From Porphyromonas gingivalis ATCC 33277 (GTDB lineage: Bacteria; Bacteroidota; Bacteroidia; Bacteroidales; Porphyromonadaceae), in NCBI RefSeq assembly GCF_000010505.1, contig NC_010729.1, positions 1,288,501-1,352,500 on the forward strand: a DNA stretch of 64,000 nt. The letters are read 5' to 3'. Within the stretch, counting starts at the first letter, position 1. The number at the start of each line of letters is the position of its first letter. Below, in pieces: positions 54,415 through 63,358 of the stretch. The notes under the pieces are model-generated. The model saw only the letters and a program-made list of their open reading frames with translations. It was not told where the DNA came from and did not search any database. The translations under genes and the position numbers were made by a program.

Positions 54415-55761
54415 ATGGATGCTACAACGCAAAAGACCGGCCACTACGGGGCATTGCTCCTCCTCGGGCTACCCATTATCATCGGCCAACTGGGAATCAT
54501 CTTCGTCAGCTTTGCCGATAATATCATGGTCGGGCAGCACTCTACGGCAGAGTTGGCCGCAGCCTCCTTTGTGAACAACATATTAGGCCTGCTCCTCATC
54601 CTCGGTATCGGCTTTGCATACGGGCTGACGCCGCTGGTGGCATCGGCCGAACACAGAGGGCAGTACTTCAAAGCCGGCATCCTGCTCCGGCACAGCCTCC
54701 GCCTCAATATAGCGATCGGACTCTTTCTCGCAGGTGTGGCAGCCGTGATGGTTCCCCTGTTCGATACATTCAACCTCCCACCCTCGCTCCGCCCTCTCGC
54801 CATCCCCTATTATTGGGTACAGGTGGGAGGCCTCTTCCTCGTAACGGTATTCAATGCCTTCAAGCAATTCTATGACGGCATGAGCGATACGCGCACCCCG
54901 ATGTATATTACCATATCGGGCAATCTCTTCAATATCGGGCTGAACTACCTGCTGATATTCGGCAAAGGCGGTCTCCCCGAAATGGGACTCCTCGGTGCGG
55001 GCTATGCCACCCTGTTGAGCCGCCTGCTGATGCTCGTCACCATCGTCCTTTTCCTCTATCGCAGACCCTCATGGACAGCGATCCGCCACGCCTTCTGCCG
55101 GCAGATGCATATCCGTCGCGCCTACCGCCGCCTATTCTCCGTCGGACTCCCCGTTGCCGTCCAGATGGGACTCGAATCGGCCTCTTTCACCATCGCCGTC
55201 CTTTTTGTCGGGCGACTCGGCGATCAGGCTCTGGCAGCACACCAGATCGTCTGCGTCATCACCACGCTCGGCTACCTCGTCTATTACGGGCTTGGTGCTG
55301 CCACCACCATCCGCATCAGTCACTTCAAGCTGCACGGCAAACCCGACGAAGTCCGCCGCGTAGCCGCCACTGCCTACCGAATGGCCGCTTTGACTGCCTG
55401 CGTTGTGGTTGTACTGCTTTTGCTCACACGGCACAGCTTTTCCTTCCTCTTCACGCCCGACGAAGAGGTGGCGCACATCGTTGCCCTTACGTTGATCCCC
55501 GTTGTCGTCTACCAATTCGGAGATGCCCTCCAAGCCATCTATTCCAATGCTCTGCGAGGAATGGAGCGCGTTCGTTTTCTGGCTCCGGCAGCAGCTTTCT
55601 GCCACGTATTGCTGGCACCGATACTCTCCTATTTGCTGGGATTCGTATTCATATCGGGCAATACGCCCATGCAGTTGGCCGGTATCTGGTCGGCCTTTCC
55701 CATCAGCCTGACACTGCTCGGCATCCTCTTCTACAGCTACTTCCGGAAGGTAACCCGATAA
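54415..55761 (+). CDS. MATE-family efflux transporter
   Basis: A 448-residue membrane protein with 12 hydrophobic segments in two halves. Family stretches are LLLGLPIIIGQLGIIFVSFADNIMVG, ASFVNNILGLLL and GMSDTRTPMYITISGNLFNIGLNYLLI, with the second-half repeat GLPVAVQMGLESASFTIAVLFVGRLG. It probably expels drugs or metabolites in exchange for sodium or protons; substrate unknown. Monocistronic, convergent with clpB across the 23-bp array. Confidence 0.94.
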   Translation: MDATTQKTGHYGALLLLGLPIIIGQLGIIFVSFADNIMVGQHSTAELAAASFVNNILGLLLILGIGFAYGLTPLVASAEHRGQYFKAGILLRHSLRLNIAIGLFLAGVAAVMVPLFDTFNLPPSLRPLAIPYYWVQVGGLFLVTVFNAFKQFYDGMSDTRTPMYITISGNLFNIGLNYLLIFGKGGLPEMGLLGAGYATLLSRLLMLVTIVLFLYRRPSWTAIRHAFCRQMHIRRAYRRLFSVGLPVAVQMGLESASFTIAVLFVGRLGDQALAAHQIVCVITTLGYLVYYGLGAATTIRISHFKLHGKPDEVRRVAATAYRMAALTACVVVVLLLLTRHSFSFLFTPDEEVAHIVALTLIPVVVYQFGDALQAIYSNALRGMERVRFLAPAAAFCHVLLAPILSYLLGFVFISGNTPMQLAGIWSAFPISLTLLGILFYSYFRKVTR

Positions 55762-55967
55762 ACTCCGCAGAGGAAAGCCCTTGTTCGTCTTTCGGGGAAA
55801 CAATCCTTTTTCCGATCGCCCCCCTCCATTTGCTCCATGACGGCTGTACGGAAAGTGAAAAACTACAGACGAAGCCGACCGATATTGCCATCCCTTTGCT
55901 TTCTCCTCTGTCGATAAAGTGAAATTCATTTCCTGAAAAAAACATGATAAATACGGAGAGAATAATA

Positions 55968-56275
55968 TAGTCTTACATGAGAGGATACTATGGTCTCACA
56001 TGAGAGGATACTATGGTCTCATACGAGAGGATACTATGGTCTCATATGAGAGGATACTATGGTCTCACATGAGAGGATACTATGGTCTCACATGAGAGGA
56101 TACTATGGTCTCATACGAGAGGATACTATGGTCTCACATGAGAGGATACTATGGTCTCATATGAGAGGATACTATGGTCTCATACGAGAGGATACTATGG
56201 TCTCACATGAGAGGATACTATGGTCTCATACGAGAGGATACTATGGTCTCATATGAGAGGATACTATCCTCTCTA
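55968..56275. repeat. Array 3: thirteen 23-bp tandem units
   Basis: GAGGATACTAT starts every 23 bp from 55981 to 56257 (13 starts). The units are almost identical apart from three bases between TCTCA and GAGA, which vary as CAT, TAC or TAT; TCTCATATGAGA is a perfect palindrome. The last unit runs into CCTCTCTATATAG instead of GGTCTCA. The open frame through the array (23-residue repeat) is a by-product of the period. No genes lie in 55762-56402; the rest of the gap holds only the clpB terminator. Confidence 0.95.
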
Positions 56276-56315
56276 TATAGACCCCTTAGGGATGTACTCG
56301 AAGATACCCCTTGAA

Positions 56316-56368
56316 ACACAAAAAAGGCTCCTCCGGGAAGTGGCAAGCCACCTGCCCGAAGGAGCCTT
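56316..56368 (-). terminator. Intrinsic terminator of clpB
   Basis: AAGGCTCCT (56324-56332) pairs with AGGAGCCTT (56360-56368), extended inward by CGGG/CCCG pairing. On the minus strand the stem is followed by TTTTTTGTG. The clpB stop lies 35 bp upstream on that strand. Confidence 0.82.
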
Positions 56369-56402
56369 GAAAGAATAAGAGGAATAAGGCAGCCGGAGGC
56401 TA

Positions 56403-58994
56403 CTATTCGTTGCGGAAGACGATTGACCCGTCTATGCAATCGATGAGGACGGGACGTGTACTGTCCACCGTATCGGCCAAGAGTGCCTTGCTCAGTTCGT
56501 TGAGGACGAATCGCTGCAGGACTCGCTTCACAGGACGCGCTCCGAACTGCGGATCATATCCCTCGCGAGCGGCAAAGGTTACGACAGCCTCCGTATAGTG
56601 GAGCACCACGTCGTTATCGGCCAGTTGGCGCACGATACCATCGAGCTGCAAGCGGACGATCTCGTAGATCTCCTTCTCGGTCAGTGGCGTGAAGACTATG
56701 GTCTCGTCGATACGGTTCAGAAACTCGGGGCGGATCGTATGCTTGAGTAGCTGCATCACCTCATCGGCCGTCCGGGCCGTGAGGGACCGGCGATTCTCCG
56801 CCGTGAGGTTCTGCATCCGCTCGCGAATGATGTCCGAACCGAGGTTCGACGTCATGATGATGAGCGTATTCTTGAAGTTTACCACATGCCCCTTGTTGTC
56901 GGTCAGGCGGCCATCGTCGAGGACTTGCAGCAATACGTTGAACACATCCGGGTGAGCTTTTTCTATTTCATCGAAAAGCACTACGGAATAAGGCTTGCGG
57001 CGAATGGCTTCCGTCAGTTGGCCACCCTCGTCATAGCCCACATACCCCGGAGGCGCACCGATCAGACGCGTGGCACTGAACTTCTCCTGATACTCGCTCA
57101 TGTCTATTCGCGTAAGCATGCTCTCATCATCGAAGAGCAATTCGGCCAAGGCACGTGCCAACTCCGTCTTGCCCACCCCCGTAGTACCGAGGAAGATGAA
57201 CGAACCGATCGGACGCTTGGGATCCTGAAGGCCTGCCCGGCTGCGACGGACGGCATCGGCCACGGCACGGATGGCTTCGTCCTGACCGATCACGCGCTTA
57301 TGCAGCTCGTCCTCCAGATGAAGCAGCTTGTCGCGCTCGCTCTGGAGCATGCGGCTGACGGGGATACCCGTCCAGCGCGACACGATGTCGGCTATGTCGT
57401 CGGCCTCCACTTCCTCCTTGATCATGGAGCCGCCACGCTGCAATTCGTGCAGCTGTTGCTGTATCGTGTCGATCTCCGTCTCTTTCTGCTTGATGAGTCC
57501 GTAGCGTATCTCGGCCACTCGTCCGTAGTCGCCCTCTCGTTCGGCACGATCGGCCTGAAACTTCAGCTCCTCTATATCTATCTTGAGCTGCTGAATCTGA
57601 TTGATCCGATCTTTTTCATTCTGCCATTGGGCTTTCTCCGAGGCCTCTTTCTCCTTGAGTTCGGCTATTTCCCTGTCGAGGAACTGTACCTTCTCCTCGT
57701 CATTCTCTCGCTTGATGGCTTCGCGTTCGATCTCAAGTTGCTTGATCCTGCGCGAGATCTCGTCCAGCTCCTCCGGCAGCGAATCCACTTCCATACGCAG
57801 ACGAGCCGCAGCCTCATCCATCAGGTCGATGGCCTTGTCGGGCAGGAACCGCTCCGTAATGTAGCGGTGCGACAACTTCACGGCCGCAATGATGGCATCA
57901 TCCTTGATCCGCACTTTGTGGTGATTCTCGTATTTCTCCTTCAAACCCCGGAGGATGGAGATGGAGCTTAGCTCGTCCGGCTCGTCCACCATCACCATCT
58001 GGAAGCGTCGTTCCAGAGCCTTGTCCTTCTCGAAGTATTTGCGGTATTCGTCCAGCGTGGTGGCACCGATGGCACGGAGTTCGCCCCGAGCCAGGGCCGG
58101 CTTCAGTATATTGGCAGCGTCCATCGCACCTTCGCTCTTGCCGGCTCCGACAAGGGTGTGGATCTCATCTATGAAAAGGATGATTTCCCCCTCGGCACCA
58201 GTCACTTCGTTTACCACGGCTTTCAGCCTTTCCTCGAATTCACCTTTGTATTTGGCTCCGGCGATCAAGGCACCCATGTCGAGAGAGAATATCTGCTTGT
58301 TGCGCAGATTCTCCGGCACGTCGCCACGCACGATCCTGTAAGCCAAGCCCTCGGCTATGGCCGTCTTGCCCACCCCCGGCTCACCGATAAGGATAGGATT
58401 GTTCTTGGTGCGTCGAGAGAGAATTTGCAGCACTCGCCTGATCTCGTCATCGCGACCGATCACGGGATCCAACTTGCCATCGCGAGCACGCTGACAGAGA
58501 TTGACGGCATATTTCTCCAGTGCATTGTACTGTTCCTCCGCACTCTGACTGGTCACGTTGCGCCCCTTCCGAAGCTCTTCGATGGCCGACTGCAGAAGCT
58601 GTTCGGTGGCTCCGGCATCCTTGAGCAGAGTGGACGCCTCGCATCGCGTAGTCAGAATAGCTAGCACGATGTGCTCCAAAGAGACGTATTTGTCCTTCAT
58701 CCGGTGCGCTGCGTCCTCTGCTACCTGTAGCACCTGGTTGGTCTCATGCGACAGATAGGGTTCGCCACCCGATACATGGGGCAGTTTCTCTATCAGTTTG
58801 TCCACAGCCGTGGCAATACTGCCCTTGTTCAGCCCCATCTTGGCAAAAAGGAAATCGGTCAGGCTTTCGCCCTGATCCATAACGGCCTTGAGCAGGTGCT
58901 GCGGTTCGATGGCCTGCTGTCCGTGCCGACGGGTCAGCTCCACAGCCTGCTGTAGAGCCTCCTGCGATTTGATTGTGTAGTTGTTAATGTTCAT
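56403..58994 (-). CDS. clpB: ATP-dependent chaperone ClpB
   Basis: An 863-residue Hsp100 disaggregase from the ATG at 58992-58994 ([20 protein letters not shown]). It has the N domain, NBD1 with [15 protein letters not shown] and a Walker [13 protein letters not shown], the long coiled-coil middle domain (about 400-530) that marks ClpB rather than ClpA/C, and NBD2 with [18 protein letters not shown] and [17 protein letters not shown]. It works with DnaK to dissolve protein aggregates. An upstream in-frame ATG at 59033 adds 13 residues without similarity and is not used. No CIRCE- or HrcA-like inverted repeat was recognised upstream. Confidence 0.96.
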   Translation of the reverse strand: MNINNYTIKSQEALQQAVELTRRHGQQAIEPQHLLKAVMDQGESLTDFLFAKMGLNKGSIATAVDKLIEKLPHVSGGEPYLSHETNQVLQVAEDAAHRMKDKYVSLEHIVLAILTTRCEASTLLKDAGATEQLLQSAIEELRKGRNVTSQSAEEQYNALEKYAVNLCQRARDGKLDPVIGRDDEIRRVLQILSRRTKNNPILIGEPGVGKTAIAEGLAYRIVRGDVPENLRNKQIFSLDMGALIAGAKYKGEFEERLKAVVNEVTGAEGEIILFIDEIHTLVGAGKSEGAMDAANILKPALARGELRAIGATTLDEYRKYFEKDKALERRFQMVMVDEPDELSSISILRGLKEKYENHHKVRIKDDAIIAAVKLSHRYITERFLPDKAIDLMDEAAARLRMEVDSLPEELDEISRRIKQLEIEREAIKRENDEEKVQFLDREIAELKEKEASEKAQWQNEKDRINQIQQLKIDIEELKFQADRAEREGDYGRVAEIRYGLIKQKETEIDTIQQQLHELQRGGSMIKEEVEADDIADIVSRWTGIPVSRMLQSERDKLLHLEDELHKRVIGQDEAIRAVADAVRRSRAGLQDPKRPIGSFIFLGTTGVGKTELARALAELLFDDESMLTRIDMSEYQEKFSATRLIGAPPGYVGYDEGGQLTEAIRRKPYSVVLFDEIEKAHPDVFNVLLQVLDDGRLTDNKGHVVNFKNTLIIMTSNLGSDIIRERMQNLTAENRRSLTARTADEVMQLLKHTIRPEFLNRIDETIVFTPLTEKEIYEIVRLQLDGIVRQLADNDVVLHYTEAVVTFAAREGYDPQFGARPVKRVLQRFVLNELSKALLADTVDSTRPVLIDCIDGSIVFRNE

Positions 58995-59176
58995 TGCTGT
59001 GTTTGTTGTTACCAGACAAAATCCAACATCCATGCCAACGCCTAAAGACTGACATTTTGTCCTTTTTTACGTTTTCCCCCTCCTACCGTTTATATCCAAA
59101 GCAAGGATTATTCATTATAACACATGGTATAAGAAAGAAAGTAAAGGTTCCATACAGCTTATATGACCTAATCGAA

Positions 59177-59184
59177 TACCTTTG
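59177..59184 (+). promoter_or_regulatory. Putative -7 element for the flavodoxin gene
   Basis: TACCTTTG, a perfect -7 match, stands 29 bp before the flavodoxin start. No exact -33 TTTG is seen. Confidence 0.5.
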
Positions 59185-59212
59185 TCCGTGGAAAATCAAA
59201 AAATACCCTACT

Positions 59213-59773
59213 ATGAAACTCAGAACATTAGTATTCGTGATCGTGGCTGCACTGGCAGTAGCGTTTAGCGCAGAAGCACAGAAGAAGACGGCGAAAAAAC
59301 CGCTTATCGTCTATTACTCTCACAGTGGAAATACCCAAGCAGTGGCCGAACACATCCAAAAGGCTACCGGAGGCACACTCTTCCGCATAGAACCGGAGCA
59401 AGCCTACCCCGAAGACTACAAAGCCCTCGTCCAACAAGCCAAAGAGGAGCTGAAGAAAGGCTTTCGTCCCAAACTCAAAAAGTCCGTCAAGAACATAGCC
59501 GACTACGACGTTGTCTACATAGGTTCGCCCAACTGGATCCACACCTTGGCTCCTGCCGTAATGAGCTTTCTGGAGCAGCACAACCTCAAAGGCAAGACCA
59601 TCATCCCCTTTGTCACACACGGCGGTGGTGGCATGGGCAAGTGTTTGGACGAAATGAAGCGACTGGCACCTCAAGCGACAGTCCTTGACGGCATCGTTAT
59701 CGACGGCAAGAAAGCCAAAGAATCGGCCGAAGAAGTCCGCAACAGCCTGAAAGCGATGGGACAAATCAAATAA
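59213..59773 (+). CDS. Flavodoxin with a signal peptide (exported)
   Basis: A 186-residue protein. Residues 1-21 form a signal peptide (MKLRTLVFVIVAALAVAFSAEAQ, cut after AEA or EAQ). The mature part is a flavodoxin: YYSHSGNTQAVAEHI is the FMN phosphate loop, YIGSPNWIHTLAPAVMSFLE the isoalloxazine-side loop, and FVTHGGGGMGKCLDEM the third FMN loop. It resembles the Flavodoxin_4 group. Flavodoxins are normally cytoplasmic, so an exported form suggests electron transfer in the periplasm; the partner is unknown. Own promoter match and terminator indicate a single-gene unit. Confidence 0.9.
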   Translation: MKLRTLVFVIVAALAVAFSAEAQKKTAKKPLIVYYSHSGNTQAVAEHIQKATGGTLFRIEPEQAYPEDYKALVQQAKEELKKGFRPKLKKSVKNIADYDVVYIGSPNWIHTLAPAVMSFLEQHNLKGKTIIPFVTHGGGGMGKCLDEMKRLAPQATVLDGIVIDGKKAKESAEEVRNSLKAMGQIK

Positions 59774-59875
59774 CGACAACTGTCCCTACTTCAGACCACT
59801 GAGGAATGATAGAGGCAAGCTTTCCCCTACAAATCAAACACAAGCCCCCCACCCTCCTCGGTTCTTTTCCCCCAC

Positions 59876-59905
59876 AAAAAGAGGCGCCATCGACGCCTCT
59901 CTTTT
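59876..59905 (+). terminator. Intrinsic terminator of the flavodoxin gene
   Basis: GAGGCG (59881-59886) pairs with CGCCTC (59894-59899) around a 7-nt loop, followed by TCTTTT. Confidence 0.75.
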
Positions 59906-60069
59906 ATACCCAATAACCACCAAATACGCACCAAAAAACTTTTCAACAACGAAGACAAGTTTGGAATCATTCTAAATAAACGACTGAAAAGAACTCCATT
60001 TTGACACTCAACAGATAAGCAAGCAAATATTTTCAGTCCGAAATCCGCTTTTCAGCAACCCATTCAACG

Positions 60070-60179
60070 ATCTATATATAAAACATTTTCAATTTATATA
60101 TAGATTGTTTTCGATTTATATACAAATCGTTTTCAATAAATATATAAATCAAAACTCGTTTATATATAAATCGCTCTCA
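60070..60179. repeat. Array 4: five AT-rich units with 22-bp period
   Basis: Related units begin at 60070, 60092, 60114, 60136 and 60158. Each combines a TATATATA-like half with a less regular half ending TTTTC, ACTC or CTCTC (for example ATTTATATACAAATCGTTTT). Similarity between units is lower than in arrays 1-3 but the period is exact. A hairpin follows 26 bp later and the dynamin-like gene 425 bp later. Confidence 0.75.
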
Positions 60180-60204
60180 CAAAAAGGCCATCTGTGATAT
60201 AAAT

Positions 60205-60245
60205 AAGGCGTCCGCCATGTCGCTGTCGAACATGGCGGACGCCTT
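60205..60245. terminator. Strong hairpin without T-run
   Basis: A 16-bp perfect stem (AAGGCGTCCGCCATGT with its complement) and a 9-nt loop. Neither strand has a following T-run, so it may be a structural element or repeat remnant rather than a terminator. Confidence 0.55.
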
Positions 60246-60547
60246 AACATATTTAGAGGGTTATCCCTCTACTACTCTCTTTTACACATCATCCACACGC
60301 CAATCCATTCTCCATGTACCATAACCTCACAATAAAAAACAGCCCACCGAACGAGCCAAACAGATCAGCATCACAAACAAGACGATCACACATACACTTC
60401 ATCTATTTATCATTGATTCATAAACACTTACACCTCATCAAGAAGTCTTTCTTCTCCGCCACAAATGTAGCAAAAAAACCTAACCGCAAAGAATCGAAAA
60501 CCACAAGAGCATAAAAACACACTCCGATCAACACAAAAAAAAAAATC

Positions 60548-60578
60548 TTCGTAAAACAAACTACCTGTTGTATCTTTG
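60548..60578 (+). promoter_or_regulatory. Promoter of the dynamin-like cassette
   Basis: TTCG at 60548-60551 and TATCTTTG at 60571-60578 are 19 bp apart, close to consensus. The first gene starts 26 bp downstream. Confidence 0.65.
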
Positions 60579-60603
60579 TGGATAAATTCACAAATTCAGT
60601 CCA

Positions 60604-61674
60604 ATGGAAAATCAATTTTTAAAGTATCGGGAAAAGGTCAATACGTGTTTAGACGCATACGATTCTGTACATAACCAATTAGAAAAGTCTTTCAAAGGTA
60701 AATCAGCATCTATTAAAGCCTTAGCTCATCCATTCAAAAAGGGGCACTTTACGTTAGCCATTATAGGAAAAATGAGTGCAGGTAAGTCCTCCTTTATCAA
60801 CGCTCTCCTAAAACGTCCGAATCTATTGGCAACAGGATATGGACAAACCACTTGTATGCTTACAGAGATAGTCCATAACGAAACAGAGGGATACAAAGTC
60901 TTTTTTGCGGATGGACACGAAAAATCTGTTAGCAGGACCGAATTACAAGAATACATGAAAGTACCTGACAAATATAGTGATCTACCGGTAAAACAGATTA
61001 ATAAATATATTATTGAAGGAGAAACCACTGACCAGATTTGGGTACGAAAGCAAGAATTACAAGAGATAGCAGCGAGAGGAGATAAAGACTTCAGCAAAAA
61101 GCTACTGGAGGAATACGTTATCACTCATCCCAAAGCTGTTATTCCAGATAGGATCTGTATTTCTGTACCCCTTTCTGAAGATCTTCATGGCTGGAAGATC
61201 ATCGATACTCCGGGTATTGACGCCGTAGGAGGTCTGGAAGACGAAACATTCGAGTTGCTCAACGGAAAAGATAAAAACGGGAATAATAAAGTTGATGCCA
61301 TTATCTTTATCAACAGTACAGAAAATCGAATTGAAGATAAAACGTTTTGCAACTTCGTAAAAGAGACCATAGATGGCTTTACAGACGACATCAAACGGCG
61401 CACCTTCATGATTCGCACGCATGGAGCTGATCGCCGATATCTTCGCTCGAAAGAATCGGAAGAAGAAGCATGCAAAAAACTTTTTGTGAATGGTCTGAAT
61501 TTGCCGGAAAGCTCCATATTTGTCGTTGATAGTCTCTGTTACATCTTATTAAAATATACGGAGGATGTATCCTTAGATCTTACAAATATTATTTCGAATA
61601 TGCCCGAAGATTGGCAGGAATATTGGGATAAAAATGAATGTAAAAACGCCTGGTACGAAGTAGGCGATTTATAG
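60604..61674 (+). CDS. Dynamin-like GTPase, N-terminal part (frame broken at the 3' end)
   Basis: A 356-codon frame with a dynamin-type GTPase domain: IIGKMSAGKSSFINALL (G1, residues 53-69), TTCMLTEI (G2 Thr82 or 83) and WKIIDTPGIDAVGG (G3, 201-204). A clear G4 (T/N-K-x-D) is not seen; IRTHGADRR may take its place. The frame stops at TAG (61672-61674) just after WYEVGDL. One more T in the TTT run at 61668-61670 would instead read GDFIEYAEKQLNNKK and continue without stop to 62696. So this is probably the first half of a single protein of about 696 residues, broken by a one-base deletion or a sequence error. Confidence 0.88.
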   Translation: MENQFLKYREKVNTCLDAYDSVHNQLEKSFKGKSASIKALAHPFKKGHFTLAIIGKMSAGKSSFINALLKRPNLLATGYGQTTCMLTEIVHNETEGYKVFFADGHEKSVSRTELQEYMKVPDKYSDLPVKQINKYIIEGETTDQIWVRKQELQEIAARGDKDFSKKLLEEYVITHPKAVIPDRICISVPLSEDLHGWKIIDTPGIDAVGGLEDETFELLNGKDKNGNNKVDAIIFINSTENRIEDKTFCNFVKETIDGFTDDIKRRTFMIRTHGADRRYLRSKESEEEACKKLFVNGLNLPESSIFVVDSLCYILLKYTEDVSLDLTNIISNMPEDWQEYWDKNECKNAWYEVGDL

Positions 61675-61826
61675 AATACGCAGAAAAACAACTTAATAAC
61701 AAGAAACAGAGCAAAAACCAAGAGACATTAAAAGAAACTATTAGCTCATGGGCGAACTTTGAGAAACTAATAGAGAAGCTAAACGATTTTGTCAAAACTG
61801 AAAAAGAACGTGCATATCAGGAGCTA

Positions 61827-62696
61827 TTGAAAAAAATAAAAGATGACTTCAATGCATGGAAGCAACTTCTTAAAAAAAAACTCTCACCGCTCGAAGAAAA
61901 TCTCGACGAAGTAGAATTAAAACGTTGGTTAGAACAAGAAAAAGCGAACCTTGACAAGGCGAAGCAAGAGATGAATACCAAGTTCCCTGACTTTCAAAGA
62001 AAATTTGGACGCAACGGAATCAACCAATACTTTTCCAAAGTGCAGGAGCAAGTTGGATCGCTATCCGGGGGATTAAACGACATGAGAAATCTTATGCGCC
62101 GTTATTTGAGCGAAGCCGACGATTGTAAAAAGCAAATACTTGATGACGTATCCAAATCTTTGGACGAAACGCTCAAAGATGCATTAAAAAAATTCGATGT
62201 AGAAGTGTTCACTATCGACTTTGACAACATAGCTCGTATGGCAAAGGAAGATGCTACGCATACAGAAATTGTTGGTTATAAAAAGAAGATAATCAAAGAA
62301 GAAGGACCTATAGGTTGGCTAAAACGACTCCTCTCTTTTAAGAAGCCCAATAGCGGGAATTTGAGAAGGGGATACAAAGAAGTAGACGACACCTCCCGTC
62401 CAATCTGTAGGACAAAGATTGATGAGACAGAAGCAGCAAAGAAATTCCGAACTGCAGCTATCAAAATATTTACAGAATCACTCGACCAATTTAAAAAAGC
62501 TATCGGCACGGAAATAGACAACATAGGGAAAGAAGTAAAGATAGAATTAGATAGACAAATAGAAAAAGCAAAAACAAGCTATGAACAAGCTTGCACAGTC
62601 TATAAAGAGAAAGAAGAAGAAACGAGACAAAGGATCGAAGATCTGAAAGAAAAAATACAAACAATAGATCATGCGATCACAATAATCAACGGATAG
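61827..62696 (+). CDS. Dynamin-like GTPase, C-terminal helical part (continuation of the broken gene)
   Basis: The frame is open from at least 61674 (EYAEKQLNNKKQ) to 62696, about 340 residues, although the first usable start codon (TTG) is at 61827. The sequence is rich in Lys, Glu and Gln with long coiled-coil helices (for example LKRWLEQEKANLDKAKQEM and the C-terminal KEKEEETRQRIEDLKEKI), as in dynamin stalk and trunk regions. A short hydrophobic-amphipathic segment near GPIGWLKRLLSFKKP may be a membrane-contact paddle. Because no typical start precedes it, it is best read as the 3' half of the gene begun at 60604. Confidence 0.8.
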   Translation: MKKIKDDFNAWKQLLKKKLSPLEENLDEVELKRWLEQEKANLDKAKQEMNTKFPDFQRKFGRNGINQYFSKVQEQVGSLSGGLNDMRNLMRRYLSEADDCKKQILDDVSKSLDETLKDALKKFDVEVFTIDFDNIARMAKEDATHTEIVGYKKKIIKEEGPIGWLKRLLSFKKPNSGNLRRGYKEVDDTSRPICRTKIDETEAAKKFRTAAIKIFTESLDQFKKAIGTEIDNIGKEVKIELDRQIEKAKTSYEQACTVYKEKEEETRQRIEDLKEKIQTIDHAITIING

Positions 62697-62713
62697 CACA
62701 TAGCATAGATAAC

Positions 62714-63358
62714 ATGTATACATACCGCCAACATATAGAACAGGAGATACAGATGCTTGCTAAAAAAGTATTTTCCGAGGGAGTGACAGAAGAAGCCGCA
62801 GAACGCTTTATAGTCCAAGTAAAAAACTTTGCCGAAGATCAGCTGGAAAACTGGTTTTTTGAACGCTCAGAAAATCCTGCCATTGTTGTTGCAATGCGAG
62901 AAGACGAATACAGAGACTTCTCCATAGGATATATAGCACAAATGCGAGAATGGCAGCGTCAGCATCCGGCAAAAGTGGAGCATCAAGCACTTAGTATCGA
63001 TACAGTTTGTAGTCTTGAACTATTCGATAAAGAAATGCAAGGCATTGCCAGGAAACATCTTATCGAAGCCGGAATCGGGACAATAACCTCTGTCGGAATT
63101 GGAATGATTGTCTCCGGCATGGCCGGTTTTATTATTGGACTAATTGCCGAGATGATTGTATTGGCCGTTGTTCACCGTCGATATCAAGCATCCAAAGAAG
63201 CAAAGGAAGCTTTCAGAGAGCAACAACTTAAGATGAAAATAGAAAAGCGTTGCCATGAATTAGTAAACAATGTGAGCGCAGACATCAGTGCATGGCTCGA
63301 TGAGGCAGAAAAAGAGAGCCGAAAAATCGAAGAATCGTTTAGGAGAAATAAGCCATGA
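62714..63358 (+). CDS. Membrane protein of the dynamin-like cassette
   Basis: A 214-residue protein. The N-terminal 115 residues are charged and helical; residues 119-153 form a glycine-rich hydrophobic segment (IGTITSVGIGMIVSGMAGFI, then IGLIAEMIVLAVV) that could be a two-pass hairpin; the C-terminus is a basic coiled coil. No family recognised. It starts 18 bp after the dynamin-like frame and its last bases (ATGA) overlap the next gene, so the three frames look like one operon. Role probably tied to the GTPase at the membrane; inference only. Confidence 0.8.
   Translation: MYTYRQHIEQEIQMLAKKVFSEGVTEEAAERFIVQVKNFAEDQLENWFFERSENPAIVVAMREDEYRDFSIGYIAQMREWQRQHPAKVEHQALSIDTVCSLELFDKEMQGIARKHLIEAGIGTITSVGIGMIVSGMAGFIIGLIAEMIVLAVVHRRYQASKEAKEAFREQQLKMKIEKRCHELVNNVSADISAWLDEAEKESRKIEESFRRNKP

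Larger units (their letters stand above)
59906..60547. other. AT-rich gene-free stretch with repeat array and hairpin
   Basis: No supportable gene on either strand; a 66-codon frame at 60314-60514 has no clear features. The stretch holds array 4 (60070-60179) and a large hairpin (60205-60245). The base composition is visibly richer in A and T than the flanking housekeeping genes. Confidence 0.55.

Noticed and set aside
55071-55929. Long frames on both strands over the MATE gene (282 and 265 codons)
   Set aside because: They overlap the well-supported transporter in other frames and give Pro/Arg- or Gly/Glu-rich sequence without any fold signature.
56059-56256. A 65-residue frame with a 23-residue repeat
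   Set aside because: It is produced by reading a 23-bp tandem array in one frame; the repeat length in residues equals the repeat length in bases, as expected for a by-product.
56886-57971. A 361-codon frame opposite clpB
   Set aside because: Antisense to the ClpB ATPase and middle domains; no start context or motifs of its own.
60314-60514. Small gene of 66 codons in the AT-rich gap
   Set aside because: Composition is plain translation of A-rich DNA (Lys, Asn, Thr, Ser), and no promoter, terminator or motif supports it.
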